Source: Curtobacterium sp. MCLR17_036 (GTDB lineage: Bacteria; Actinomycetota; Actinomycetes; Actinomycetales; Microbacteriaceae). From it: a stretch of DNA of 64,000 nucleotides. Every line of letters starts with the position of its first letter. Within the stretch, counting starts at the first letter, position 1. The translations under genes and the position numbers were made by a program. Location of the stretch: assembly GCF_003234445.2 (NCBI RefSeq), contig NZ_CP126269.1, positions 930,001-994,000 on the forward strand. The letters run 5' to 3'. A model generated the notes under the pieces. The model was not told the DNA's origin, ran no database searches, and worked only from the letters and a program-made list of their open reading frames with translations. This document shows positions 18,983-27,210 of the stretch, one piece after another.

Positions 18983-19605
18983 GTGAGCAGGAGGTGTCGG
19001 GTGCGCGGCCCGGACCCGACCGTTTCTGCTCAGCATCCGGCGTGATGAACTGGAGGCGGGCCTCCCGTCCGGTGCCGCGTGTGCGGTTCCGCTTCGTGAG
19101 CAGGAGGTGTCGGGTGCGCGGCCCGGACCCGGCCGTTTCTGCTCAGCATCCGACGTGGCGGACGGGAGGCGGGCCTCCCGTCCGGTGCCGCGTGTGCGGT
19201 CCCGCTTCGTGAGCAGGAGGTGTCGGGTGCGCTGCCCGGACCCGACCTTTTCTGCTCAGCATCCGACGCGGCGGACGGGAGGCGGGCCTCCCGGCCGGTG
19301 CCGTGTGTGCGGTCCCGCTTCGTGAGCAGGAGGTGTCGGATGCGCGGCGCCGACCCGACGTTTTCTGCTCAGCATCCGACGCGGCGGACGGGAGGCGGGC
19401 CTCCCGGCCGGTGCCGCGTGTGCGGTCCCGCTTCGTGAGCAGAAGATGTCGGGTGCGCGGCGCCGACCCGACGTTTTCTGCTCAGCATCCGACGCGGCGG
19501 AAGGGGGGGGGGGGGGGGGCGCCTCCCGTCCGGGTCCGTGCGTCCGCCGCCCCGCTTCGTGAGCAGAAGATGTCGGGTGCTCCGCCCGGGACCCTGGGCC
19601 GACGC
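18983..19605. repeat. 113-bp tandem repeat array, six units, carrying palindromes A and B
   Basis: Units start at 18983, 19096, 19209, 19322, 19435 (exact 113-bp period) and 19559 (after an expanded unit). Each has element A (TGAGCAG...CTGCTCA, inner TCGGGT/ACCCGA) then a short B palindrome (GGACGGGAGGC/GCCTCCCGTCC). Units differ by point changes. The whole gap between the converging PH gene and oppDF2 is filled by it. The last unit is truncated by the end of the oppDF2 gene. No protein-coding sign is seen. Confidence 0.92.
19503..19519. repeat. Homopolymer run of 17 G
   Basis: Seventeen consecutive G replace part of the B palindrome in the fifth unit of the 113-bp array, making that unit 124 bp long. 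Such tracts slip in replication and are often mis-called in assemblies. Confidence 0.85.
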
Positions 19606-21750
19606 CTAGACGACCGCGCCGACCCGCTCGGTGAGCAGGTGCTCCTGGTCGGTCTGGATGCACGCGACCCCGCGGCCGTGCACGTCCTGCAGGCGCGGGT
19701 CCACGGTGCGGCACTGCTCCTGGCGGCCCTCGTCGAGCAGCTGGTAGAGCGGGCAGCGCGTGCGGAAGCGGCAGCCGTCGATGCGTTCGGTGGGCGAGGG
19801 CAGGTCGCCCTCGAGCAGGATCCGGCCACGCGCCGCCTCGGCCGAGGGGTCCGGCACGGGCACCGCGGACAGCAGCGCACGGGTGTACGGGTGCTGCGGG
19901 TCCGAGAACACCCGGTCGCCGTCGCCGTACTCGACGATGCGGCCGAGGTACATCACGGCGACGTCGTCGGCGATGTGCCGCACAACGGACAGGTCGTGCG
20001 CGACGAACAGGTAGGACAGTCCGAGCCGGTGCTTGAGGTCCTCGAGCAGGTTGATGACGCCGGCCTGCACGGAGACGTCGAGCGCGGAGACCGGCTCGTC
20101 GAGCACGAGGATCTTCGGCTCGACGATGAGCGCCCGGGCGATGCCGATGCGCTGGCGCTGCCCGCCGGAGAACTCGTGCGGGTACCGGTCGATGTAGCTC
20201 GGTTCGAGGCCCACGAGTTCGAGGGCCTCGCGCACCCGGCGACGGATCTCGTCCTTCGCCACCCCGTGCACGGTGAGCGGTTCGCCGATCACCGAGCCGA
20301 TGTCCAGGCGCGGGTCGATCGACGCCATCGGGTCCTGGAAGACGACCTGGATGTCACTGCGGAGCGATCGACGGTCGCTCTTCGACAGCGACGCGGTGTC
20401 CACCCCGTTCACCCGGATGGTGCCCTGCTGGGCACCGGCGAGCTCGAGGATCTCCATGATGGTGGTCGTCTTGCCGCAGCCGGACTCGCCGACCAGGCCG
20501 AGGACCTGACCGCGCTTCAGGGTGAGGGAGATGCCGTCCACGGCGTGCACCTCGCCGATCTGCCGGCGGAAGAGCGCGCCCTTCGTGAGCGGGAACGTCT
20601 TCACCACGTCGGTGAGCTCGAGCACGACGTCGTCGCCGTGGTCGATGGTCGACTCGGGGACGTCCTCGGGGCGGGGGAAGATCTCCGAGCGCTCGAGGGT
20701 GCCGGCGGCGATCTCGTCGCGCCGGATGCACGCGGCGGTGTGCTCGTCGAGCAGGGTGCCGTTGCCGATCGTCGGCACGGCGCCGGTGAGCACCGGGTTG
20801 TCGCCGCTCTGCGGGACGGTCGGGGCGACCAGTGCCGGCTCGCCCTCGCGGCAGGCGTCGAGGACGGCGGGGCAGCGGTCGGCGAAGGGGCAACCGGTCG
20901 GCTTCGCGGTGAGCAGCGGCGGCCGGCCCTCGAGGGGGACGAGCCGTTCGGTGCGCGCCGCGGTCATGTTCGGCATCGAGCGGAGCAGCCCGATCGTGTA
21001 CGGCATCACCGGCTCGCGGAACAGCGGCTCGACCGGGGCGGTCTCGACGATCCGGCCCGCGTACATCACGGCGACGCGGTCCGCGTTGCCGGCGACGACG
21101 CCGAGGTCGTGCGTGATGAGGACGACGGCGGCGCCGGTCATGTCCTTCGCGGTCTGCAGGACGTCGAGGACCTGTGCCTGGATCGTCACGTCGAGGGCGG
21201 TCGTCGGCTCGTCGGCGATGATGAGCTTCGGGTCGTTCGCGATGGCGATCGCGATCATCGCCCGCTGGCGCATGCCGCCGGAGAACTCGTGCGGGAACGC
21301 GTCGAGCCGGCGGGCCGGGTTCGGGATGCCGACGACGCGGAGCAGCTCCTCGGCGCGCACGCGTGCGGCGTGCTGCGTGAGGGCGCGGTCGTGCAGACGG
21401 AGGCCCTCGATGATCTGCTGCCCGATCGTGTACACGGGCGTCAGTGCCGAGAGCGGGTCCTGGAACACCATCGCGATGTCCCGACCGCGCAGGCGCGACA
21501 GCTCGCGGTCGTTCTGGCCGAGGAGCTCCTGGCCGTCGAAGCGGATGCTCCCGGTGACGTGGGCGGACGACGGCAGCAGCCCCATCACGGCCATCGAGGA
21601 CACCGACTTGCCGGAGCCGGACTCGCCGACGATGCCGAGGAACTCCCCGGGCGCCACCGAGTAGTCGACCCCGCGGACGGCGTAGACGGGCTTCGTCTTC
21701 GGGTTGAACGTGACCGAGAGATCGGAGACGGTCAGCAGCGGCTCAGTCAC
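19606..21750 (-). CDS. Peptide ABC transporter ATPase, fused OppD-OppF type with cysteine clusters
   Basis: A 714-residue fused double ATPase. Half 1 has Walker A GESGSGKS (42-49), FSGGMRQR and ADEPTTALD. Half 2 has Walker A GESGCGKTT (421-429), LSGGQRQR-type FSGGQRQR and LDEPVSALD. Each half ends in the oligopeptide-transporter C-terminal region with four cysteines: C287, C293, C300 and C341 after half 1, and a CRFRTRCP...C...C set at the C-terminus. In related transporters these bind a 4Fe-4S cluster. The gene overlaps oppC2 by 8 bases and is last in its operon. Confidence 0.95.
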   Translation of the reverse strand: MTEPLLTVSDLSVTFNPKTKPVYAVRGVDYSVAPGEFLGIVGESGSGKSVSSMAVMGLLPSSAHVTGSIRFDGQELLGQNDRELSRLRGRDIAMVFQDPLSALTPVYTIGQQIIEGLRLHDRALTQHAARVRAEELLRVVGIPNPARRLDAFPHEFSGGMRQRAMIAIAIANDPKLIIADEPTTALDVTIQAQVLDVLQTAKDMTGAAVVLITHDLGVVAGNADRVAVMYAGRIVETAPVEPLFREPVMPYTIGLLRSMPNMTAARTERLVPLEGRPPLLTAKPTGCPFADRCPAVLDACREGEPALVAPTVPQSGDNPVLTGAVPTIGNGTLLDEHTAACIRRDEIAAGTLERSEIFPRPEDVPESTIDHGDDVVLELTDVVKTFPLTKGALFRRQIGEVHAVDGISLTLKRGQVLGLVGESGCGKTTTIMEILELAGAQQGTIRVNGVDTASLSKSDRRSLRSDIQVVFQDPMASIDPRLDIGSVIGEPLTVHGVAKDEIRRRVREALELVGLEPSYIDRYPHEFSGGQRQRIGIARALIVEPKILVLDEPVSALDVSVQAGVINLLEDLKHRLGLSYLFVAHDLSVVRHIADDVAVMYLGRIVEYGDGDRVFSDPQHPYTRALLSAVPVPDPSAEAARGRILLEGDLPSPTERIDGCRFRTRCPLYQLLDEGRQEQCRTVDPRLQDVHGRGVACIQTDQEHLLTERVGAVV

Positions 21751-22681
21751 GGTTGGCTCCGGAGGTCGGGTCGATGGCGTCGCGCAGGGCGTCGCCGAGC
21801 AGGCTGGTCGAGAGCACGGTCGCGACGAGGGTCGCGGCGGGCAGGACGAAGAGCCACGGGCGGGTGACGGCGGACTGGCTGCCGGCGGCGAGGAGCGTGC
21901 CGAGGGACACGTCCGGCACCTGGATGCCGAAGCCGAAGAAGCTCAGCGAGCTCTCCGCCAGGATCATCGCGCCGACGCCGAGCGTGGCGTCGATGATGAG
22001 CAGCGACGCGACGTTCGGCAGGATGTGCCGACGGATGATCGTGAACGAGGGCACACCCATGAACCGGGCGGCCTTCACGTAGTCGCGTTCGCGCAGGGAC
22101 ATCGTCTGACCACGGATCACGCGGGCCATGATCATCCAGCCGAAGATCGCCAGGCCGATGATGAGCGCCAACCAGCTGAGGTTCTTGAACACCGGGCTGA
22201 GGAGCACGAGTGCGTAGAAGGAGGGGATGACGAGCAGCAGGTCGATGCCCCAGACGAGGGCGCGGTCGATGAACCCGCCGAAGTAGCCCGCGATCGCACC
22301 GACGATGCCGGCGATGAGGGTGGCGGCCGGACCGGCGATGAGGCCGATGAGCAGCGACTTCTGCAGGCCGACCAGGGTCTGCGCGTAGATGTCCTGGCCG
22401 ATGTCGTTCGTGCCGAACCAGTGCGCGGCGCTCGGCGGCATGCCGAACGCGAGCCCGTCGGAGTCGACGGCGTTCCAGTGGTACAGGGACGGGCCGACGA
22501 AGGCCCAGAGCAGGATGAGCAGCAGGGCGCCGCCGCCGATCCGCGCCCGCCAGGTGCGGAAGACCTTGCGCCAGAGCGGTGTGCGCCCGCCCGTCACCTC
22601 GATGACGTGCGCCGGCTCGCCGGCCGAGCCATCGCCGGGGTCACCGGCGGTGGTCGTGGTCGTGGGGTCGAGTACGGACAT
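21743..22681 (-). CDS. Peptide ABC transporter permease, OppC/DppC type
   Basis: A 312-residue permease with a polar N-terminal tail of about 45 residues, a first membrane segment GALLLILLWAFVGPSLYHW and the OppC domain with EAA loop near DYVKAARFMGVPSFTIIRRH. It pairs with the OppB-type protein from the gene 3 bases upstream and docks on the fused ATPase whose start overlaps its end. Confidence 0.93.
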   Translation of the reverse strand: MSVLDPTTTTTAGDPGDGSAGEPAHVIEVTGGRTPLWRKVFRTWRARIGGGALLLILLWAFVGPSLYHWNAVDSDGLAFGMPPSAAHWFGTNDIGQDIYAQTLVGLQKSLLIGLIAGPAATLIAGIVGAIAGYFGGFIDRALVWGIDLLLVIPSFYALVLLSPVFKNLSWLALIIGLAIFGWMIMARVIRGQTMSLRERDYVKAARFMGVPSFTIIRRHILPNVASLLIIDATLGVGAMILAESSLSFFGFGIQVPDVSLGTLLAAGSQSAVTRPWLFVLPAATLVATVLSTSLLGDALRDAIDPTSGANRD

Positions 22682-22684
22682 GGG

Positions 22685-23665
22685 TCACACCCTCACTCGC
22701 GGGTCGAGCGCGGCGTACAGCAGGTCCGCGAGGGTCCCTGCGATGAGCACGAGGATCGCCGTGAAGAGGATCGTGCCCGACGCCGCGTTGATGTCGTTGT
22801 TGGTGATGCTCGTGATGAAGTACTCGCCCATGCCGTGCCAGCTGAACACGAGCTCGGTGATGCTCGCGCCGGTCAGGATGAGTCCGAACGAGTACGCGAA
22901 GAAGGTGGACATCGGGATGAGCGCGACGCGGACGCCGTGCCGCATGATGGCCGACCCCCGCGTCCGGCCCTTCGAGCGCGCGGTCCGGATGAAGTCGTTC
23001 GAGAGCACGTCGAGCATCGCGGAGCGCTGGTAGCGGGAGTACGACGCGACGGCGCCGACCGTCAACGAGATCGTCGGCAACAACAGGTGCACCAGCCGGT
23101 CGCCGAGCACCGGGAAGAACCCGGTCACCCCCGGGGTGTACTCGCCGGTGAACCGGATGGCCTGCACACCGAGGCCCTGGTTCAGGGCGGTCGTCAGGAT
23201 CATGAGCACGACGGCGATCACGAAGGTCGGCGTCGCGAGGACGGCGAAGGACAGGTACGTCGACACCTGGTCCGACGCGCGGTACTGCCGGACGGCGTTC
23301 CAGACACCGAGCAGCACGCCGAGGAGCGCACCGAGCAGGCTGCCGATGACGAGGAGCCGCAGGCTCGTGCCGGACCGGGCGATGATGTCGGCCGTGACCT
23401 CGGTGCCGCGCGTGCTGAGCCCGAGCGAACCGTGGGTCACGAGGCCGACCCACCAGTCCCACGTGCGGACGATCAGCGGGGTCCCCGGATCGGCGCCGAG
23501 CTTCTGCAGCGACGCGTCGATCGTGCCCTGCGGGACCGCCGGGTTGCGGCCGAGGAACCGGGCCGCCGGGTTGAGCGTCGTGCTGGCGAGGATGTAGCCG
23601 AGGGTGGTCGCCACGATCGTCAGGATGACGTAGTTGACGATCCGCTTCGCGATGAAGGCAAGCAT
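22685..23665 (-). CDS. Peptide ABC transporter permease, OppB/DppB type
   Basis: A 326-residue permease. The start MLAFIAKRIVNYVILTIVAT is the usual OppB N-terminus. The large periplasmic loop before membrane segment 2 is about 80 residues, as in OppB. The EAA loop is around DFIRTARSKGRTRGSAIMRH. It is the first gene of the minus-strand operon oppB2-oppC2-oppDF2, divergent from its likely binding protein oppA2. Confidence 0.93.
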   Translation of the reverse strand: MLAFIAKRIVNYVILTIVATTLGYILASTTLNPAARFLGRNPAVPQGTIDASLQKLGADPGTPLIVRTWDWWVGLVTHGSLGLSTRGTEVTADIIARSGTSLRLLVIGSLLGALLGVLLGVWNAVRQYRASDQVSTYLSFAVLATPTFVIAVVLMILTTALNQGLGVQAIRFTGEYTPGVTGFFPVLGDRLVHLLLPTISLTVGAVASYSRYQRSAMLDVLSNDFIRTARSKGRTRGSAIMRHGVRVALIPMSTFFAYSFGLILTGASITELVFSWHGMGEYFITSITNNDINAASGTILFTAILVLIAGTLADLLYAALDPRVRV

Positions 23666-23920
23666 TCGTGTGACCTCGTGGGGTACGGCCGTCCGACCGG
23701 ACGGCGTTGTCGGTGGCGACAGGTTAGCCGGTCCGGGCAGGCGGGTGGGACAACGGAAGTGACGTTATGCAACATTCGTTACGAGCATGTTTCGATTCAC
23801 GGCACAGGCCCTTGCAGAGCCTTCGGATGTGACTAGGGTTCTCAACCAACAGACGTGACGGCCGGGGGTCGGTCGCGTTCCAGCGCTCCGGCGCGAACCA
23901 CACGAAAGGGAATCCTCGCC
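23666..23920. promoter_or_regulatory. Divergent control region oppB2/oppA2
   Basis: This 255-bp gap drives both halves of the second peptide transporter. For oppA2 a candidate promoter is TTGCAG (23812) with 16 bases to TAGGGT (23834), then GAAAGGGAA before the ATG. TTATGCAACATTCGTTACGA at 23765-23784 is locally AT-rich and again contains TGCAA, the pentamer clustered upstream of oppA1. No clear operator palindrome is seen. Confidence 0.5.
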
Positions 23921-25639
23921 ATGCGAAAGAGGATCAAGGGCATCGGTGTGCTCGCCACCGCGGCGGCTGCCGTCGTCGTCCTGGCCGGCTGCTCCGGCGG
24001 CGGGAGTGCTGGCAACAGCAGCTCCCCGGTCGCCGAGTCGTCGCTGAAGTCGACGGGTTGGACCGTCGCGGACCGCGCCGACGTCAAGGACGGCGGGTCG
24101 ATCACCCTGCCGATCGACTCGGCTCCGGCCAACTGGCAGCTGCTCAACCTGGACTCGGGGACCGTGGACGACACCACGATCTCGCAGACTTACCTGCCGA
24201 GCTTCATCCAGTTCAAGGAGAACGGCGAGTGGGAGGCGAACAAGGACTACGTCGACTCGATCGAGCTGACGAAGGACTCCCCGCAGACCGTGGAGATCAA
24301 GATCAACCCGAAGGCCGTCTGGTCCGACGGGACGCCGCTGTCCGCGAAGGACGTCATCGCCAACTGGAAGGCGCTGAACGGCTCGGACAAGGCCTTCGCA
24401 CCGCTGGCCACCAACGTCTGGGAGGACGTCGACTCGGTCAAGCAGGGTTCCGACGAGCGTGACGTCATCGTCACCTTCTCGAAGACGAACGCCGACTGGG
24501 CGAGCGTCTTCACCGCGATCTACCCCTACTGGGCCGTCGACACCCCCGACCACTTCAACAAGGCGTGGGCCAAGGGCCCCTACGAGGCCGACGGGAAGAC
24601 CTACGTCTCCGGTGGCCCGTACATCCTCAAGTCCTTCGACGCCAACGGTGGCGTCGTGACCTTCGAGAAGAACAGCAAGTGGTGGGGCGACCCGGGCAAG
24701 CTGGACACCATCGTCTTCAAGACGGTGTCGCGCGACGGCGTCGCACAGGCCTACGGCAACAAGGAGCTCGACGCGTTCAACCTGAACGGCAGCGCCGACA
24801 ACTTCAAGACCGCCAACTCGCGCTCCGACTCGAAGATCGAGCGCTCGCTCGGCACCACGCAGCGCCAGATCACGCTCAACGGCACCTCGGACGTCTTCAA
24901 GGACCAGGAGGTCCGTCAGGCCTTCGCGCAGGCCATCAACCGCAAGGTGCTGGCCCAGGCCATCCTGTCCCCGGTCAAGAGCCCCGGTGACGTGCTGAAC
25001 AACCTGACGTTCCTGCCCGGCCAGAAGGGCTACGAGGACGACGTGACGAGCGTCTACGGCTACGACACCGCCAAGGCGAAGAAGAAGCTCGAGGACGCCG
25101 GCTACACGATCGGCTCCGACGGCTACGCCACGAAGGGCGGCAAGGCGCTCGAGGTCCGCTTCGTGATCCCGTCGGACAACCCGAACTCGGCCAACGTCGC
25201 GCAGCTCGTGCAGCAGCAGACGAAGGCGGCCGGCTTCAAGGTCACCATCGACACCGTCCCGACCGACGACTTCTTCACGAAGTACATCACCACGACGACG
25301 CGTGACTTCGACGCCACGTACTTCGCGTGGCAGGGCACGCCGTTCCCGATCTCGTCGCTGAAGTCGATCTACTACCCCGCCGACGCCGGTCAGAACTACA
25401 CCGGTGTCACCGACGACTCGCTCGGCGAGGCCTGGGACACCGCCAACGGTGAGCTCGACGTCGATGCCCGCATCAAGGACGCGCAGGAGATCGACAAGAA
25501 GATCGTCGCCGTCGCCGGCACCATCCCGCTGTTCGCCGAGCCCTACGCCTGGGGGGTGCGGAAGGACCTGGTGAACTACGGTCCCTCGCAGTTCCAGCAG
25601 TCCTCGGTGAAGTGGCAGGACGTGGGTTACACCGAGTAG
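23921..25639 (+). CDS. Peptide ABC transporter substrate-binding lipoprotein, family 5
   Basis: A 572-residue solute-binding protein. The lysine/arginine-rich start MRKRIKGIG, a hydrophobic stretch and the lipobox VLAGC (Cys about 24) mark a secreted lipoprotein. The body has the family 5 layout, with AVWSDGTPLSAKDVIANWKA the clearest motif (the W-D-G-x-P...D-V turn). An in-frame ATG-like codon further upstream is unneeded, as GAAAGGG lies before 23921. It presumably feeds the divergently encoded OppB2/OppC2/OppDF2. The peptide size range is not predictable. Confidence 0.93.
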   Translation: MRKRIKGIGVLATAAAAVVVLAGCSGGGSAGNSSSPVAESSLKSTGWTVADRADVKDGGSITLPIDSAPANWQLLNLDSGTVDDTTISQTYLPSFIQFKENGEWEANKDYVDSIELTKDSPQTVEIKINPKAVWSDGTPLSAKDVIANWKALNGSDKAFAPLATNVWEDVDSVKQGSDERDVIVTFSKTNADWASVFTAIYPYWAVDTPDHFNKAWAKGPYEADGKTYVSGGPYILKSFDANGGVVTFEKNSKWWGDPGKLDTIVFKTVSRDGVAQAYGNKELDAFNLNGSADNFKTANSRSDSKIERSLGTTQRQITLNGTSDVFKDQEVRQAFAQAINRKVLAQAILSPVKSPGDVLNNLTFLPGQKGYEDDVTSVYGYDTAKAKKKLEDAGYTIGSDGYATKGGKALEVRFVIPSDNPNSANVAQLVQQQTKAAGFKVTIDTVPTDDFFTKYITTTTRDFDATYFAWQGTPFPISSLKSIYYPADAGQNYTGVTDDSLGEAWDTANGELDVDARIKDAQEIDKKIVAVAGTIPLFAEPYAWGVRKDLVNYGPSQFQQSSVKWQDVGYTE

Positions 25640-25661
25640 CCACCGGTCGCACGACCCGCGA

Positions 25662-25697
25662 CGACACCCCCGACGTCACACGACGTCGGGGGTGTCG
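25662..25697. terminator. Terminator after oppA2
   Basis: CGACACCCCCGACGT and ACGTCGGGGGTGTCG form a perfect 15-bp stem with a 6-base loop, followed by TTCGTCGTC. It lies between oppA2 and the converging PH-domain gene and can serve both. Confidence 0.9.
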
Positions 25698-25712
25698 TTC
25701 GTCGTCGGGCAC

Positions 25713-26273
25713 TCACAGCCGTGCCGCGGCGAGGGACGCCGCGACGCCGAGCACCACGAGCGCCAGGACGGTCCAGCCGTGGACGCGGTGCGTGATCGGC
25801 GCAGCCGTCACGGTCGCCGGGGGCGGGCCGTCCTGACGGACCGGCGCGGGTACCCGGGCCCGGATGCGCGCAGCCGCAGCGTCGACGTCGAGGCGATCCG
25901 TGCCTCCCGACCGGGCGTCGGTCCCCGTCCCGAGCACGGCGAGCCGCGCCGTCGGGCGGGTGGCGATCCAGACGCGGCGGACGCCCTCGCTGGTCACCAC
26001 CTCGATGCCGTACTTCGTCCGCACGTCCGTGATGCGCGACCACGTGACCTCGCTGGTGCGCCGGACGTCCACGATGCGCAGTGCGTCGGGCGTGAGCTCG
26101 AGCCGCGGGCGCCAGAGTGCCGCCCACGCGACGAACGCGACGCAGATGCTCGGGATCGGGGCGAGCCAGGGCGAGCCGCCGCCGACCAGAGCGAGCGGGA
26201 CCATGACGACGGCCGCGACCCACAGGACGACGGCCAGACGGCGGAGACCCAGGGCGACGATCGTGGTGTGCAC
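25713..26273 (-). CDS. PH-domain membrane protein
   Basis: A 186-residue protein with two N-terminal membrane helices (about 12-30 and 36-51), a PH-like domain (PRLELTPDALRIVDVRRTSE, then VTSEGVRRVWIATRP), and a C-terminal helix (WTVLALVVLGVAASLAAA). The layout matches the protein at 18382-18885, so the two flank the Opp2 locus as distant paralogues. The GTG at 26273 is preceded by a -10 box at the leaderless spacing. Function unknown. Confidence 0.78.
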   Translation of the reverse strand: MHTTIVALGLRRLAVVLWVAAVVMVPLALVGGGSPWLAPIPSICVAFVAWAALWRPRLELTPDALRIVDVRRTSEVTWSRITDVRTKYGIEVVTSEGVRRVWIATRPTARLAVLGTGTDARSGGTDRLDVDAAAARIRARVPAPVRQDGPPPATVTAAPITHRVHGWTVLALVVLGVAASLAAARL

Positions 26274-26279
26274 CGGACG

Positions 26280-26285
26280 AGGCTA
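26280..26285 (-). promoter_or_regulatory. -10 box of the second PH-domain gene
   Basis: TAGCCT on the minus strand, 6 bases before the GTG at 26273. Confidence 0.5.
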
Positions 26286-26293
26286 CGAGATGC

Positions 26294-26315
26294 CTCCCCG
26301 GGAACGCCCGGGGAG
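26294..26315. terminator. Hairpin between peroxiredoxin and PH genes
   Basis: CTCCCCGGG and CCCGGGGAG around AACG make a 9-bp stem. It could end the peroxiredoxin transcript, although it lies 175 bases after that stop. 26316-26489 holds nothing else I can name. Confidence 0.4.
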
Positions 26316-26489
26316 CGGGTGTGACACACCGGCGCGTACCTCCGGACGACCCGGTTCCCCGGGGAGGCAGATCCAGTTCGGACCGCTCGTCGACGTCAAT
26401 GGTCACCGCCCCCAGTTCGGGTGTCAACACCCCACGGGCACCGATCCCGCGATCGCCGTGCGCGATCCGGCCGACGGGCCGCGTGCCGG

Positions 26490-26969
26490 TCAGGCGACGA
26501 GGAGCTCCACCTGGTGGCGGATCGCCTCGGCCTTCGGGAACCGCAGGCCGACCAGCCCGACGTGCCGCCAGCGCACGAGTCCGTCCGGGCCGATGACGAA
26601 CACCGAGCGGCGCAGCGGCAACCCCGGCGCGTTGACCCCGTACGCGCGGATGACCTCGCCGCTCGTGTCGCTCAGCAGGGGGAAGGTGAGCGACGAGCCG
26701 CGGGCGAAGGCCTCGTGCGAGTCGAGCGCCTGCGGGCTGATGCCCCACACGACGGCGCCGAGGTCGGCGAAGTCGTCGAGCTCCTCCTGGTAGCTGCAGA
26801 GCTGCGCGGTGCAGACCGGGGTGGCGTCGCCGGGGTAGAACGCGAGCACGAGGGGACGGCCGACGACGGACGTCCGCGAGTACTCGTCGTCCGCGCGGGC
26901 GCCACCGCGAACGATCATGCCGGGCAGGGTGAAGTCCGGTGCGGGCTCGCCGACGGCGGGGATGCTCAT
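26490..26969 (-). CDS. Peroxiredoxin (AhpC/TSA, BCP-like)
   Basis: A 159-residue thiol peroxidase of the peroxiredoxin fold. The peroxidatic cysteine is in PGDATPVCTAQLCSYQEEL (the PxxxTxxC site), with a second Cys five residues later, the spacing of BCP/PrxQ-type enzymes in which it can act as the resolving Cys. The N-terminus AVGEPAPDFTLPG is canonical. The ATG at 26969 has a -10 box 6 bases upstream, so the longer open frame into GC-repeat DNA is not used. It would detoxify H2O2 or organic peroxides in the cytosol. Confidence 0.93.
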   Translation of the reverse strand: MSIPAVGEPAPDFTLPGMIVRGGARADDEYSRTSVVGRPLVLAFYPGDATPVCTAQLCSYQEELDDFADLGAVVWGISPQALDSHEAFARGSSLTFPLLSDTSGEVIRAYGVNAPGLPLRRSVFVIGPDGLVRWRHVGLVGLRFPKAEAIRHQVELLVA

Positions 26970-26975
26970 GCGCTC

Positions 26976-26981
26976 ACGGTA
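26976..26981 (-). promoter_or_regulatory. -10 box of the peroxiredoxin gene
   Basis: TACCGT on the minus strand, 6 bases before the ATG at 26969. Confidence 0.55.
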
Positions 26982-27049
26982 GGGGTGCCGGACGGGTACG
27001 TCCCCTCGGCGCGCTGGACGGACACCGTGGATGCGCTCAGGGTCGCCCG

Positions 27050-27210
27050 TGGGTGCGTGGGTGCGCGGCAGCGCGGGCGCGCGAGCGCGCGGGCGCGCGA
27101 GCGCGCGGGCGCGCGGGTGCGCGGACGCGCGGGTGCGCGGACGCCGGGGCGCGGGGGCGCGAGCGTGGGTGCGGGCGCGCAGGCGCAGGCGCTGGCGCTG
27201 GCGCTGGCGC
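27050..27210. repeat. Alternating purine-pyrimidine GC-rich repeat tract
   Basis: Long runs of GCGCGC/GCGCGG hexamers and, at the right end, five copies of GGCGCT or a close variant. It lies between the CPBP gene stop and the peroxiredoxin promoter. Alternating CG is prone to Z-DNA formation and slippage. No gene is supported here, despite long open frames on both strands. Confidence 0.8.

Noticed and set aside
18983..19605. CRISPR array
   Set aside because: Units are contiguous 113-bp repeats without unique spacers, and no cas gene is nearby.
26970..27210. Extra protein or N-terminal extension of peroxiredoxin in the GC repeat
   Set aside because: Only low-complexity Arg/Ala/Gly translation, and a -10 box directly before ATG 26969.
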